This document shows positions 17,430-27,070 of a stretch of DNA of 64,000 nucleotides, piece by piece. Source of the DNA: Hellea sp. (GTDB lineage Bacteria > Pseudomonadota > Alphaproteobacteria > Caulobacterales > Maricaulaceae). How positions within the stretch are numbered: position 1 is the stretch's first letter; the number at the start of each line of letters is the position of its first letter. The notes under the pieces are model-generated. The model was given only the letters and a program-made list of their open reading frames with translations. It did not search any database and was not told the DNA's origin. The stretch spans positions 1 to 64,000 of the forward strand of contig JAHDHS010000005.1 in assembly GCA_020631215.1 (NCBI GenBank), read 5' to 3'. The position numbers and the translations under genes are program-made.

Positions 17430-19304
17430 TCGGATTACTCCGGTAGCTATCCGACAGATTATGATTTCTTGGGTACGTTTTCCGCAGTTTCGGCCATGCA
17501 AGAAGCGGCTATTCGCAGCATATTAGATCTTGATATGGTATCGACCGCCCAGGCAGGATTTACCGTTGAAGGCTTCACAAATCTGGATATCAGTTTTTCC
17601 ACAGCAGCGGATACAACCATACGCGCGGGCAACTCGTCTGATGTGCCTTATGGCTATGGATATTTTCCTTTCACAAATTATACGGCGGCCGGCGATATTT
17701 GGTTTGGAGATGCCTATGCCGGAACCTCTCTGGATATTTATGCGCCCACTATGGGTAACTATGCCTATCTGACGCATTTGCACGAAATCGGCCATGCGCT
17801 GGGGCTGCATCACAGCTTTGGCGGCCACACATCCCTGGCCTCGCAATATGATCACATTGAATATACGGTGATGTCTTACAGCTCCTATGAGGGCGGCCCC
17901 AATTATTACACATCGGAACAATGGGGGTATTCGCAAACCTTCATGATGCTCGATATTGCGGCCTTACAGCATATGTATGGCGCCAATTTTTCAGTCAATT
18001 CAGGTGACACAGTCTATAGCTGGAGCCCGTCCAGCGGGCAAACCATGGTCGATGGTATGGTTGGCCTTGACCCAGGGGGCGCCCGCATCTTTGCGACGCT
18101 GTGGGATGGCGGCGGCATCGATACGTATGATCTCTCGACCTATACATCTAATCTATCTCTGGATTTGCGTCCGGGAGAAGACAGCTTGTTTAGCTCAGCT
18201 CAGATTGCCAATCTTGGAGATGGTAATTTCGCACGGGCAAATATTTACAATGCCCTGCTCTATCAGGGCGATCTGCGCAGCCTGATCGAAAACGCAATTG
18301 GCGGCACCGGTAACGATTCCATTCAGGGCAATCAGGCTGATAATTGGCTCCAGGGCGGGGCCGGCAGTGATGAGCTTTACGGGGATGACGGCAATGACAT
18401 CCTCGATGGCGGGACGCAAAATGATACGCTCGATGGCGGCCTGGGCGCGGACGCTATGACGGGCGGGTCAGGCAATGACATCTATTATGTCGATAATGCC
18501 GGTGATACGATCACAGAGCTTGGGACGGCTGGCTCCGGTTATGACATTGTCAACACGACGCTCAATACGTTCTTCCTCACAGACGGGGATAATCTGGAGC
18601 GGGTCAATTTTCAGGGCACTGGAAACTTCACCTCGCGCGGCAATGAAGGCGATAACCGCTTTACGGGCGCGGCGGGCAATGATCGATTTATTTTGGATAG
18701 TGGAGGCGCGGATATTTTCTCCGGCGGTCAGGGCCGAGATGCTTTTGATGCGCGTAGCAGCACGAACGGCATTACGATCCGCCTAGATGATCAATCCCTG
18801 CATGGAGGCGATGCGGCGGGTGATACCTTTGCGTCCATGGAAAGTTTCTTCGGGTCGAATACGGCCAGCGACTATATGGTCACTGGCGCGGCGCGGGCCC
18901 GCTTTTCCGGCTTTGGCGGGGATGATATCCTGATCGGCGGCTCGACGGTTGATTTCCTACAGGGCGGCAATGACAATGATGAGCTATTCGGTAATGGCGC
19001 GCGCGATACGCTACAGGGCGGGTATGGCAATGATGAGATGACCGGCGGGGCGGACAGAGACCAGTTCCTCTTCGTCGAAGCCGCTTTTGGACAAGACACC
19101 ATTCTGGATTACGAAGACGGTCTGGACTACCTGAAAGTCTTCTCCCTCGTCGCAGATGATATTTCCGACTTCATCATCACGGGGAATGGGACATCGACTG
19201 TGACCCTGACACTGGATGACGGAACCGGCAACAACACCATCACCCTGATCAGTCATGACGGGTCAAACATCCACATCACCGCGGCGGATTTCCAGTTCTA
19301 CTAG
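17307..19304 (+). CDS. Serralysin-like M10 metallopeptidase with RTX repeats
   Basis: Secreted zinc protease of 665 residues. The catalytic motif HEIGHALGLHH puts the zinc ligands at His159, His163 and His169 with Glu160 as the base, and the Met-turn follows at VMSYSSY (Met189). Two blocks of glycine/aspartate nonapeptides (GTGNDSIQG, GGAGSDELYG, GGSGNDIYY at about 332-400, and again about 534-588) form calcium-binding beta rolls. There is no N-terminal signal, as expected for type I secretion through a C-terminal signal; no type I exporter genes lie in the window. ATG 17307 is preferred over the in-frame TTG at 17295. The gene is flanked by direct repeats of its own 5' region. Confidence 0.93.
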   Translation: MSGIGFQSADVPLTGINTIDGLMTGLRWDESSITYGFADSASDYSGSYPTDYDFLGTFSAVSAMQEAAIRSILDLDMVSTAQAGFTVEGFTNLDISFSTAADTTIRAGNSSDVPYGYGYFPFTNYTAAGDIWFGDAYAGTSLDIYAPTMGNYAYLTHLHEIGHALGLHHSFGGHTSLASQYDHIEYTVMSYSSYEGGPNYYTSEQWGYSQTFMMLDIAALQHMYGANFSVNSGDTVYSWSPSSGQTMVDGMVGLDPGGARIFATLWDGGGIDTYDLSTYTSNLSLDLRPGEDSLFSSAQIANLGDGNFARANIYNALLYQGDLRSLIENAIGGTGNDSIQGNQADNWLQGGAGSDELYGDDGNDILDGGTQNDTLDGGLGADAMTGGSGNDIYYVDNAGDTITELGTAGSGYDIVNTTLNTFFLTDGDNLERVNFQGTGNFTSRGNEGDNRFTGAAGNDRFILDSGGADIFSGGQGRDAFDARSSTNGITIRLDDQSLHGGDAAGDTFASMESFFGSNTASDYMVTGAARARFSGFGGDDILIGGSTVDFLQGGNDNDELFGNGARDTLQGGYGNDEMTGGADRDQFLFVEAAFGQDTILDYEDGLDYLKVFSLVADDISDFIITGNGTSTVTLTLDDGTGNNTITLISHDGSNIHITAADFQFY

Positions 19305-19320
19305 GGCCTCATCCTCTGAA

Positions 19321-19513
19321 CTAAAGCTGTATTTGTATGCCCCCTGAATTTGTGATAATTAAACATCACACACATTATGGGGGCGCTATATGTCGGGTAT
19401 TGGATTTTAGTCAGCAGATGTACTTTTTAACGGACATCAACACAATTGATGGATTAATGACATATCTTAGGTGGGATAAGTCGTCCATCACCGATGGATT
19501 TGTAGACAGCGCG
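19321..19513 (+). pseudogene. Truncated, decayed copy of the serralysin promoter and 5' end
   Basis: This block is about 90 percent identical to 17238-17429 and includes the copied upstream DNA, so a full promoter may survive. The copied ATG (19390) is followed after six codons by TAG (19408-19410), where the live gene has a Gln codon. A one-base insertion near 19427 also breaks the frame. Similarity stops after about 41 codons, and no catalytic part remains. It is the residue of a tandem duplication followed by deletion. The remaining part of the 341-nt spacer (19514-19645) shows nothing I recognise. Confidence 0.88.
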
Positions 19514-19645
19514 ACCTTGCCCTCTCGGCAGCAAAGGTCTCATTTATACGTAGCCACTTTCCCGCCCAGTACATTCCGTAAAAGTTTGACAGCGCTTTAA
19601 AAAAGCTGACTTGCGCATGGGCTTGGGCTGCGGCACATAGCGCAT

Positions 19646-20596
19646 ATGACTTTACGCATTGCCTTTCAGATGGACCCGATGGAGACCGTCGATATTGACG
19701 CGGATACGACTTTTGCTTTGGCAGAAGCGGCCGCCAATCGCGGCTTTGAGCTTTATGAATATGGCCCGCAACATCTGGCCTATAATGAAGGGCGGATAGA
19801 GGCCAATGCCCGGCCTATGACCGTCCGGCGCGACTATGATAATCACGTGACCTTTCAAAAACGGCGGGTGATTGATTTGGCCAAAGACATTGATGTTGTC
19901 TGGATGCGTCAGGACCCACCTTTTGACATGGCCTATATTACGGCTGCGCATTTGCTGGAGCGGCTGAAAGGCGAAACGCTGGTGGTCAATGATCCACAAT
20001 GGGTGCGATCCTGTCCGGAGAAAATTCTACCGCTGGATTATCCGGAGTTAATGCCGGCCACGCTGATCACACGTGACCGTCCGGCCATTGATGCGTTTCG
20101 CGCCAAACATAAAGACATCATTTTAAAGCCACTTTTTGGAAATGGCGGAGCGGGTGTTTTCCGGGTCAAAGCGGATGACAGTAATTATAGTAGCCTTCTT
20201 GAAATGTTTATGGAGAGCTCCCGCGAGCCCGTGATTGCGCAGGCCTTTTTGAAGGATGTGTCCAAAGGCGATAAGCGCATCATTATTATTGACGGCGAGG
20301 CCGTGGGCGCGATCAACCGCGTTCCGCAAAAAGGGGAAACGCGCAGTAATATGCATGTCGGCGGGAAGGCAGTTCCAACGGATCTGACAAAATCCGATAT
20401 GAAAATCTGTGACGCGATCGGGCCAATGTTAAAGGCGCGCGGCCAGATTTTGGTCGGGATTGATGTGATTGGCGATAAAATGACAGAGATTAATATCACA
20501 TCGCCGACCGGGGTTCAGGAACTTAAGCGTTTCTCCGGCGTGGATGCCGCCGCCCTGTCATGGGACGCGATTGAAAAACGCCTTAAGCGGGCCTAA
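19646..20596 (+). CDS. gshB: Glutathione synthase
   Basis: ATP-grasp enzyme joining gamma-glutamylcysteine and glycine, in the cytosol. 316 residues, the standard length. The N-terminal domain begins RIAFQMDPMETVDI. Family sequences VVWMRQDPPFDMAY, KPLFGNGGAGVF (ATP-grasp glycine loop), DKRIIIIDGEAVGAINR and the metal-binding end EINITSPTGVQE are all present. Its last bases overlap the convergent phoB gene by 4 nt. gshA is not in the window. Confidence 0.96.
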   Translation: MTLRIAFQMDPMETVDIDADTTFALAEAAANRGFELYEYGPQHLAYNEGRIEANARPMTVRRDYDNHVTFQKRRVIDLAKDIDVVWMRQDPPFDMAYITAAHLLERLKGETLVVNDPQWVRSCPEKILPLDYPELMPATLITRDRPAIDAFRAKHKDIILKPLFGNGGAGVFRVKADDSNYSSLLEMFMESSREPVIAQAFLKDVSKGDKRIIIIDGEAVGAINRVPQKGETRSNMHVGGKAVPTDLTKSDMKICDAIGPMLKARGQILVGIDVIGDKMTEINITSPTGVQELKRFSGVDAAALSWDAIEKRLKRA

Positions 20597-21276
20597 GCAT
20601 CGACATCCAGCGCATAGCCTGCGCCGCGGATCGTGCGGATAATATTATCCTTATCACCCTTATTCAGCGCTTTGCGAAGCCGGCCGATATGCACATCCAC
20701 CGTGCGCTCATCGACATAGATATCCGCCCCCCAGACCATATCCAGAAGCTGGGTGCGGCTGAAAACGCGCTGCGGCCGCTTTAGGAAGGTTTGCAAAAGC
20801 TTAAATTCAGTCGGGCCCAGTTTCACGTTATCTCCATCACGCTTCACGCGGTGAGTTTCCGTGTTCAGACTGACGCCGCCATAATTCATTTCGATGTCAT
20901 CCAGACCGGATTTGCGAAGATTTGCGCGGATACGCGCGATTAATTCTTTGATCGAGTGCGGTTTGACGACATAGTCATCCGCCCCGACACTTAGGCCTCT
21001 GACTTTGTCTTCTTCCGCCCCGCGAGCCGTCAACATGATGACCGGTATATCGCGTGTCGAGGCCTTGGATTTAATTTGGCGGCAGACCTCGATCCCGGCC
21101 ATATCCGGTAACATCCAATCCAAAATGATTAAATCCGGCACTTCTTCCTGTGCGATGAAAATCCCGTCTTCGGCATTTGCAGCGTGTTTGACATCAAACC
21201 CGTCCGCTTCCAGATTATATTGTAATATCTGGGCCTGAGCCATTTCATCCTCGATAATCAGTATAAAAGGATTCAT
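20593..21276 (-). CDS. phoB: Phosphate regulon response regulator PhoB
   Basis: OmpR-family regulator of 227 residues. The receiver domain has the acidic pair IEDE at the start, phospho-acceptor Asp in LIILDWMLPD, Thr in MLTARG and Lys in DDYVVKPHS. The C-terminal winged helix includes GPTEFKLLQTFLKRPQRVFSR and YVDERTVDVHIGRLRKAL, which are PhoB hallmarks. It would bind pho boxes under phosphate limitation. The partner kinase lies upstream on the same strand after 103 nt. Confidence 0.93.
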   Translation of the reverse strand: MNPFILIIEDEMAQAQILQYNLEADGFDVKHAANAEDGIFIAQEEVPDLIILDWMLPDMAGIEVCRQIKSKASTRDIPVIMLTARGAEEDKVRGLSVGADDYVVKPHSIKELIARIRANLRKSGLDDIEMNYGGVSLNTETHRVKRDGDNVKLGPTEFKLLQTFLKRPQRVFSRTQLLDMVWGADIYVDERTVDVHIGRLRKALNKGDKDNIIRTIRGAGYALDVDA

Positions 21277-21379
21277 CTCATTTGACCTTCAATCAATGCG
21301 TTCGCCTTTGCGGCGCTTGGCGCCTTTAATAACAATTTTGCTTCAATTATGTAACAGTTATACGAAGGATATGTGATAC

Positions 21380-22402
21380 TCACTCAGGGCTGCGAAACTC
21401 TATTTCGACCTGGGTTCCGACGCCTAATTCGCTTTTGAAGCTCCATTTCGCCCGATGGCGTTTCAGGATATGTTTCGTAATCGCGAGGCCCAGCCCGGTG
21501 CCGCCCATCTCTCGGGACCGGCCTTTATCTACCCTGTAAAACCGTTCTGTCAGGCGCGGGATATGTTCCGGCGCAATGCCGTCCCCATGATCTGTTATTG
21601 TGACCAAGATACGGCCGTCCAAATCATCCTGCTTTGACATATCAATTTCGACCTCGGTCTCAGGCGCGCTATATTTCAGGGCATTTTCCAGAAGGTTTTG
21701 AAAAACCTCGGTCAATTCATCTTGATCGCCAACCACATCAATCTTCTGCGTGAAAGTGTTGAGCACAACCCGTCCGATGTGATCTGGTGTCGTCGCCGCC
21801 AAGACATCGATGACCTTTTGTATGACCGCAACCAGATTGACGATATCTTCGGGGGCGACATGTTCTTTGGCCTCCAATTTTGAGAGTGATAGTAAATCCC
21901 CAACCAGACGCGCCATGCGCTCGGTTTCGCCTTGCATCAGGTCCAGAAACCGCTCCTGCGCCTTGGGGTCATTTCGCGCCGGACCTTTCAAGGTTTCAAC
22001 AATACCTGACAAAGATGTCAGAGGGGACCGTAATTCATGGCTGACATTGGCGACAAATGTGCTGCGGGATTTTTCCGCGTCCAGTTCAGCGGAGATATCA
22101 AGCAGCGTGAAACATAAATAGCCGTCATCGCCAATTGGCGCAGCAGAGACCTCATAAGTCCTTGGAGTCGGAGATGAGATGACAAACTCTGTTATATTCC
22201 TCTCACCGCTTTCTGCCGCCGCAGAGAGGCACTTTAAAGCCTCTGGATGACGCAGCACTCTGGCAAAACCCATACCCTTTAGGTTCCGTTCAAAAAGCCG
22301 TTCCGCCTCACGGTTGCCGCATGCAATGACGAAGTCATCCTTCAGGATCATTGCAGGTATCGGCAGCGCATTTACAAGGCTTTGTAACAATTGAGAATCC
22401 AT
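21380..22402 (-). CDS. phoR: PhoR-like sensor histidine kinase
   Basis: 340 residues: an N-terminal PAS domain (about 10-105), HisKA dimerisation domain with the phospho-accepting His in FVANVSHELRSPLTS (about 126), then HATPase with the N box (FQNLLENALKYS), G1 (DHGDGIAPEHI) and G2 (GGTGLGLAITKH). No clear membrane helices are seen, unlike classical PhoR, whose N-terminus carries two, so it may sense through a PhoU/Pst complex from the cytosol or be anchored by a partner. The phoB-adjacent position supports the assignment. Confidence 0.87.
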   Translation of the reverse strand: MDSQLLQSLVNALPIPAMILKDDFVIACGNREAERLFERNLKGMGFARVLRHPEALKCLSAAAESGERNITEFVISSPTPRTYEVSAAPIGDDGYLCFTLLDISAELDAEKSRSTFVANVSHELRSPLTSLSGIVETLKGPARNDPKAQERFLDLMQGETERMARLVGDLLSLSKLEAKEHVAPEDIVNLVAVIQKVIDVLAATTPDHIGRVVLNTFTQKIDVVGDQDELTEVFQNLLENALKYSAPETEVEIDMSKQDDLDGRILVTITDHGDGIAPEHIPRLTERFYRVDKGRSREMGGTGLGLAITKHILKRHRAKWSFKSELGVGTQVEIEFRSPE

Positions 22403-22462
22403 GGCTATACATTACGCATTGCCATGGAGGCTGCAAGCCGGAGTGTTACATCCTATCAGGGA

Positions 22463-24604
22463 TTAAAATGTGCCGCTGAATTCGATATTGATAAAGCGGT
22501 CAAATTTGCGGGAATTGGACTCGATGAAATCAAGCTCACCGACGTCACGCCGATCTGTAAAAATTTGGCGTTCGAAATCATCACTGGCATCAAACAGGTT
22601 CAACAGTTCCAGCTTGACCTTCATGCCCAGCACATCCTTATGCTCGATAAAGGCGGATCCCCAAGGCCCGTCAAAATGGAAATCATTGATGGTGTTAAGC
22701 CGAAAGGCGGGCGCATTGACAAATTGATCCGTGAAAAATCCATAAGCCCAATCCGAATTTGGAATATCATGACGGAATTGGGCGCTCCAATAAGTTTCCT
22801 TGTCATTATTCAGTCGGCGCGAACGCAGTGTTAAAGGATCATCCACGCTGGAGTCCCGCCAATCAAATCTAAGGTCGAGCTGCGTGCCCTTCCAGCCCCA
22901 TTTATCGCCTTTAATGGTTGCATTAGCATCAAAACCATAGCGATAAGCCGTCGAGTCAATATTTCCAACCGCATCCCCGAATTCTATATCATCAGGCTCC
23001 CCGTCATCATCTGTATCAATCGGAATTTCAACGGGAATACGGTCCACCAAATCCGTGATTTGCGCGCCATAGAACTTGACTTTGAACGTATTACCATTGC
23101 CAAAATCGCGGTCAAATTCCACCGAGCCCAACCAGCTTTGGCTCGGCACAAGATTGACATTGCCCGCATTGCCCAGATCATCGCGGACATCGACGGAAGA
23201 AATAAAATCAAAAAAGCTAAGCTGGCCAACTTCGCGCTCCGCCCGGAAGCGAATGGATAAATCATCATTGGGTTTATAGGTCGCGGCCAAAAACCCTTTA
23301 GGCCTTATAAAGTCTCGGACGACTTCCCCGGATGGATCTGATACAGCGTCGCCTGTCTGGCTGATTTCGGAATATTCCACACCCAATGAGGCCTGAATAT
23401 CCCATTTGGGCGACAGCGGACGGCTGTGCGTGAGAGTCGCTTCCGCCCGTTGCTCTTCCACCCGTGTGTCGCTCATCAATGGCTCATCGACAAAATCCTG
23501 ACCATCATAGAGCAGCAGATCCTGCTCGATATTCAGGAAATTAAATGCCCCTTCGACCCCAAATTGCCAGTCGCGGCCTTCTTGCGGGGCCCAGCTATAC
23601 TCAACCCGGCCAATGGCCTCGCCCTCATCGGCAGTTTGGAAAAAGCGTGATCCTGATGTCTGCGTCCCGTTCAGTTCAAACACATCAAAACGGCTAACCG
23701 TCGGGGAATGTTCCGCACGGTAATAACCGATGGTTTTCAGCTTTCCGCTTAAAAAGGGAAATTCATAATCCGCCCCGATTTTGGCATTCCATTCATCCTC
23801 CGCATTAGAGAATTGCGTCTGCAAATCCTCGCCGCGGGATGTGACCGCGCGGCGATCCGATATCTCAGAGCCATTAAAGTTAAACTGGTTATATTCCAGG
23901 TTCAAATTACCGACGTGATCTTCTTTTGGTTTCCAATTCAGATCAAGTGTCGCGCCCGGAACTTCACTGTAATAGCGGGCGTTTTCATCCCGCGTTTCGA
24001 ATAAAGTGCCATCCGCAGCCGTAAGGGTTTCCGGTCCCCAATGCCCGTTTCTCTGGCTTTCCTGACGCAGCTCCGCCGAATATGAAAGATCCCCTGTTTC
24101 GCCGGAAACCGTTAGGTGAAAATGTCCCCAATTGGCTTTTTGCCGTTTACGAAATTGAGGGGCCCAGGACCAGGTGCCGGAAACGCCAGTCGTCTTGGTG
24201 GTAATATTGGCCACATCGCCGGACAGGCCTGGAATATCCAGCGACGCGCCATCGACAATTTCAATCCTGACCACATTTGCTGCGGCAATCCGGGACAGCT
24301 GACCGCCAACCTCATTTTTTCCCGTCAGGCGTTCACCATTAATCAGAACATTGGCACCGCCCTGCCCCAAGCCACGTTTGAAATCACCCCCATCCAGTTG
24401 AAACCCCGGCACGCGGCTGATCATATCCAGCGCTGTAGTCGGCGCATAGTTTTCAAAGAAGGCGGCCTCGAAGACACGGTCTTGAGCGTTAGAGCTGGCG
24501 ACTGCGGCGTCCTGTGCGGCTGCCATCATCGGGAATGCCGCCGCACCAGTCATTAGGGTGAGTCCAGCCGTTGCCGCCAGAAGCGGATTAATTTTTAAAG
24601 TCAT
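22463..24604 (-). CDS. TonB-dependent outer-membrane receptor
   Basis: 713 residues. A signal peptide (hydrophobic TAGLTLMTGAAAFPMMAAA) is followed by a plug domain (about 45-150: ALDMISRVPGFQLDGG, NVLINGERLTGK, VVRIEIVDGASLD) and a 22-strand-type barrel ending in Phe (FSGTF), the signal for BAM assembly. The ligand is unknown; no iron or vitamin gene is next to it. It starts 28 nt after the M56/M23 peptidase gene on the same strand, so it is probably the third gene of a blaI-led operon. Confidence 0.9.
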   Translation of the reverse strand: MTLKINPLLAATAGLTLMTGAAAFPMMAAAQDAAVASSNAQDRVFEAAFFENYAPTTALDMISRVPGFQLDGGDFKRGLGQGGANVLINGERLTGKNEVGGQLSRIAAANVVRIEIVDGASLDIPGLSGDVANITTKTTGVSGTWSWAPQFRKRQKANWGHFHLTVSGETGDLSYSAELRQESQRNGHWGPETLTAADGTLFETRDENARYYSEVPGATLDLNWKPKEDHVGNLNLEYNQFNFNGSEISDRRAVTSRGEDLQTQFSNAEDEWNAKIGADYEFPFLSGKLKTIGYYRAEHSPTVSRFDVFELNGTQTSGSRFFQTADEGEAIGRVEYSWAPQEGRDWQFGVEGAFNFLNIEQDLLLYDGQDFVDEPLMSDTRVEEQRAEATLTHSRPLSPKWDIQASLGVEYSEISQTGDAVSDPSGEVVRDFIRPKGFLAATYKPNDDLSIRFRAEREVGQLSFFDFISSVDVRDDLGNAGNVNLVPSQSWLGSVEFDRDFGNGNTFKVKFYGAQITDLVDRIPVEIPIDTDDDGEPDDIEFGDAVGNIDSTAYRYGFDANATIKGDKWGWKGTQLDLRFDWRDSSVDDPLTLRSRRLNNDKETYWSAQFRHDIPNSDWAYGFFTDQFVNAPAFRLNTINDFHFDGPWGSAFIEHKDVLGMKVKLELLNLFDASDDFERQIFTDRRDVGELDFIESNSRKFDRFINIEFSGTF

Positions 24605-24632
24605 GAATATGCTTTCTAGTGGTTAAATCAGC

Positions 24633-27050
24633 CTAGCTGAAAATATAGCTTTCGGGATTAATAGGTGTCCCGTTTTTCAGGATTTCAAAATGTAGATGCG
24701 GCCCTGTTGATTGTCCTGTCGAGCCTACATAGCCGATAATTTCTCCGGCTTTGATGCTCTGTCCGCGCGCGACCGTAAAGCTGTCCATATGGGCATAGAG
24801 GCTTTTATAGCTACTCTCATGTTTGATCATAACACGGTGCCCCCACTTCGGCTCTGAAGTGACGAAGGCAATCTCGCCATCCGCGCTGGCATAGACCGGC
24901 GTGCCTTTGGGGGCTTTGATATCCACGCCTTTATGATGGTCGCCAGTTTTCGTCTTGCCAAATCCGCTTGTGATGTGACGGCTATTCACAGGAAGCATAA
25001 AGCTGGGAACCACGCTTGTCTTGATGACTTTATTCTTCGTGTCATGTTTCCATTCGCCATATGTCACGCGCCTCGTCGTGTTCGCATCGGATTGACCGGA
25101 GACTGACGTCACATGTGTGGATTTGGGCTGTAGATCAATCTGCGTCACTTTGGATTTGTCGATCCCCAGCTTGCCGATGATATTGCAATATTTACCTTCC
25201 AGATTTTCCGGTATTCTCTGGCCATTTGCCACCCAATGATTTGTATTCCAGCGCATGGACACATTTTCATCGCCCGAGTTGATATAGCCGTCATTTTTCA
25301 GTTCAGTATAAAGGCTCTTGCGTAAGGCATTATGTCTCGCATGGTGCTTATCAGCCTGTTCATGGGCCTTTCGGCGCGATTCCTCAGCGCGCTCAAACGC
25401 TCTCTCGCGCTCTTCCTGAGCCCGTTCAAATACCCGCTCACGTGCTTCAGCTGCGTCTTCCATAGCCCGCTCACGGGCTTCTTCAGCGCGCTCACGTTGT
25501 TCCTCAGCACGTTCCATAGCTGCTTCACGTTGCTCTTCTGCACGCTCCATAGCAGCTTCTCTTTGCTCTTCAGCATATTCGCGTTGTTCTTCGGCGCGCT
25601 CCATAGCTGCTTCACGCTGCTCTTGGGCCTTTTCCATTTCTTCTTCAAAAGCTTCATAGTCAAAGCTGTTGTGATATCTGGCCTGAGCTTCAGAAAACCG
25701 TTCCATATCACGCTGGAAATATTCCATATCAATCTGGAACTGATCCATCTTTTTCGCGAAACATTCATCACAATCGCGTTTCAGCTGTGGTGGCTTAGGC
25801 GGCTGCGGAATAGCAGGCAGTCTGTTTATCGCCGATGGCTGTTCATCAATATTCACCCAGTGATTATCCGCCATCACCCAGCGGGATCCATCTTCGGTGA
25901 TCTTTACTGTAATCTCCCGGCCGGCAAAGTTTGCAGTTTCAAATCTATAATTATGTTCGGACGCCTTGGCATGTTCATATTTTTTCGGCTCTGGCTGAGG
26001 CTCAGGTGACGGCACAGGATGCGCGTCAGCCATGGGAGCAGACGCCAATAATGCGCTGCCCATCAGCAAAGTCATCAACGTCATCATAACAGCAGGTTCA
26101 AACCGGCGGCTTGCATTGGTATTTCCGGTCAGACGCTGTAACCGGTCCAGCAATGGGCTTTGCCCATCATCGGCTGCCATCGCAAAGCCATGACTATGAC
26201 GCAACCTTAGAGAGGCCAAGCCTTTAGCCAGAGCATGTGGGTTACGGCTTTGCGCCACCGCCAGATCATCACAGGCCTGCTCCCGGTCAATATCTATGCG
26301 TCGGGAAATGTAATGGACGGCGGGATGGAAGAATAGAATTGTCTTAATCGCGGTTTGCAGCAAATTGACAGCATAGTCATAGCGGCGAATATGTGCGAGC
26401 TCATGCAGCAGGATGGCCTCGACCTGATCCTGTGGTAATCCACTCAGGAAGCTGGCGGGAACAAGCACGACAGGTCTGAAAAATCCGATGGTCATCGGCC
26501 CAGCCACATTGTCGGAAATGTAAAGACGAACCTTCTCTGACAGGCCGGAATTCAGCAGCATGGTTCTAAAGCGGTTGGCCCAATACACCGGAACGTCTTG
26601 CAGGCCTCGATTGCGTAGGTGTTGCGTCTGAACAAAGCCCAAGACATAGCGGCTGCTCATCACTGCAAAACCAAGGCACCAAAAAATCCCGAGCGCCGGC
26701 GCGTAGCGTCCAAAACCTTGCAGATAGGCCGCCAAACCGCCGCCTGACATGTCTGTCACCGGCGAGCCAGACCCAGCATTTTCAATGAAACGCAGTGTTT
26801 GCGTTAGCACGGCCCCGACACTCTCTCCCCTTGCGCCAGCATTTAAATAGATTGCAAAGGTGGCAATAAAGGCGGCCAAACATCCGGCCAATGTCATAAA
26901 TTGTACATTATACCGAAGCGATGGCGCGGATTTTTGCGACAGGGCCCTAAAGAGGAATATAAAGGCAAAGGCCAAAGCCCCTTGCCACAAACTATGCAGT
27001 AATGCCCAACCTAGACTGTCTAGAATATGGGTCATATTGATCGTCCGCAT
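24633..27050 (-). CDS. BlaR1-type M56 membrane peptidase fused to a coiled coil and an M23 peptidase domain
   Basis: 805 residues. The N-terminal membrane part (helices at about 12-36, 50-70, 113-138, and a last one about 330) carries the M56 zinc motif HELAH (His216, Glu217, His220) and, further on, REQACDD. After the last helix come a Pro-rich stretch, a Glu/Arg-rich coiled coil with repeated AMERAEEQRE units, and an M56-associated segment (VNGQRIPENL-like, ANGQRIPENLEGKYCN). The protein ends with a full M23 domain: HHKGVDIKAPKGTPVYASADGEI, then GQSTGPHLHFEIL. M56 proteins cleave BlaI-type repressors on the cytosolic side; M23 domains cut peptide crosslinks of peptidoglycan in the periplasm. 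A joint M23/M56 architecture exists elsewhere, but I know of no described function. blaI lies 20 nt upstream. Confidence 0.9.
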   Translation of the reverse strand: MRTINMTHILDSLGWALLHSLWQGALAFAFIFLFRALSQKSAPSLRYNVQFMTLAGCLAAFIATFAIYLNAGARGESVGAVLTQTLRFIENAGSGSPVTDMSGGGLAAYLQGFGRYAPALGIFWCLGFAVMSSRYVLGFVQTQHLRNRGLQDVPVYWANRFRTMLLNSGLSEKVRLYISDNVAGPMTIGFFRPVVLVPASFLSGLPQDQVEAILLHELAHIRRYDYAVNLLQTAIKTILFFHPAVHYISRRIDIDREQACDDLAVAQSRNPHALAKGLASLRLRHSHGFAMAADDGQSPLLDRLQRLTGNTNASRRFEPAVMMTLMTLLMGSALLASAPMADAHPVPSPEPQPEPKKYEHAKASEHNYRFETANFAGREITVKITEDGSRWVMADNHWVNIDEQPSAINRLPAIPQPPKPPQLKRDCDECFAKKMDQFQIDMEYFQRDMERFSEAQARYHNSFDYEAFEEEMEKAQEQREAAMERAEEQREYAEEQREAAMERAEEQREAAMERAEEQRERAEEARERAMEDAAEARERVFERAQEERERAFERAEESRRKAHEQADKHHARHNALRKSLYTELKNDGYINSGDENVSMRWNTNHWVANGQRIPENLEGKYCNIIGKLGIDKSKVTQIDLQPKSTHVTSVSGQSDANTTRRVTYGEWKHDTKNKVIKTSVVPSFMLPVNSRHITSGFGKTKTGDHHKGVDIKAPKGTPVYASADGEIAFVTSEPKWGHRVMIKHESSYKSLYAHMDSFTVARGQSIKAGEIIGYVGSTGQSTGPHLHFEILKNGTPINPESYIFS
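25440..25640 (-). repeat. In-gene tandem repeats encoding the E/R-rich coiled coil
   Basis: Within the M56/M23 gene, about 30-nt units such as GCTTCACGTTGCTCTTCTGC and close variants repeat several times. They encode AAMERAEEQRE-type units. Unit number may vary by slippage or recombination. Confidence 0.8.
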
Positions 27051-27070
27051 TGGTGTCCCCTTTTGTCAGA

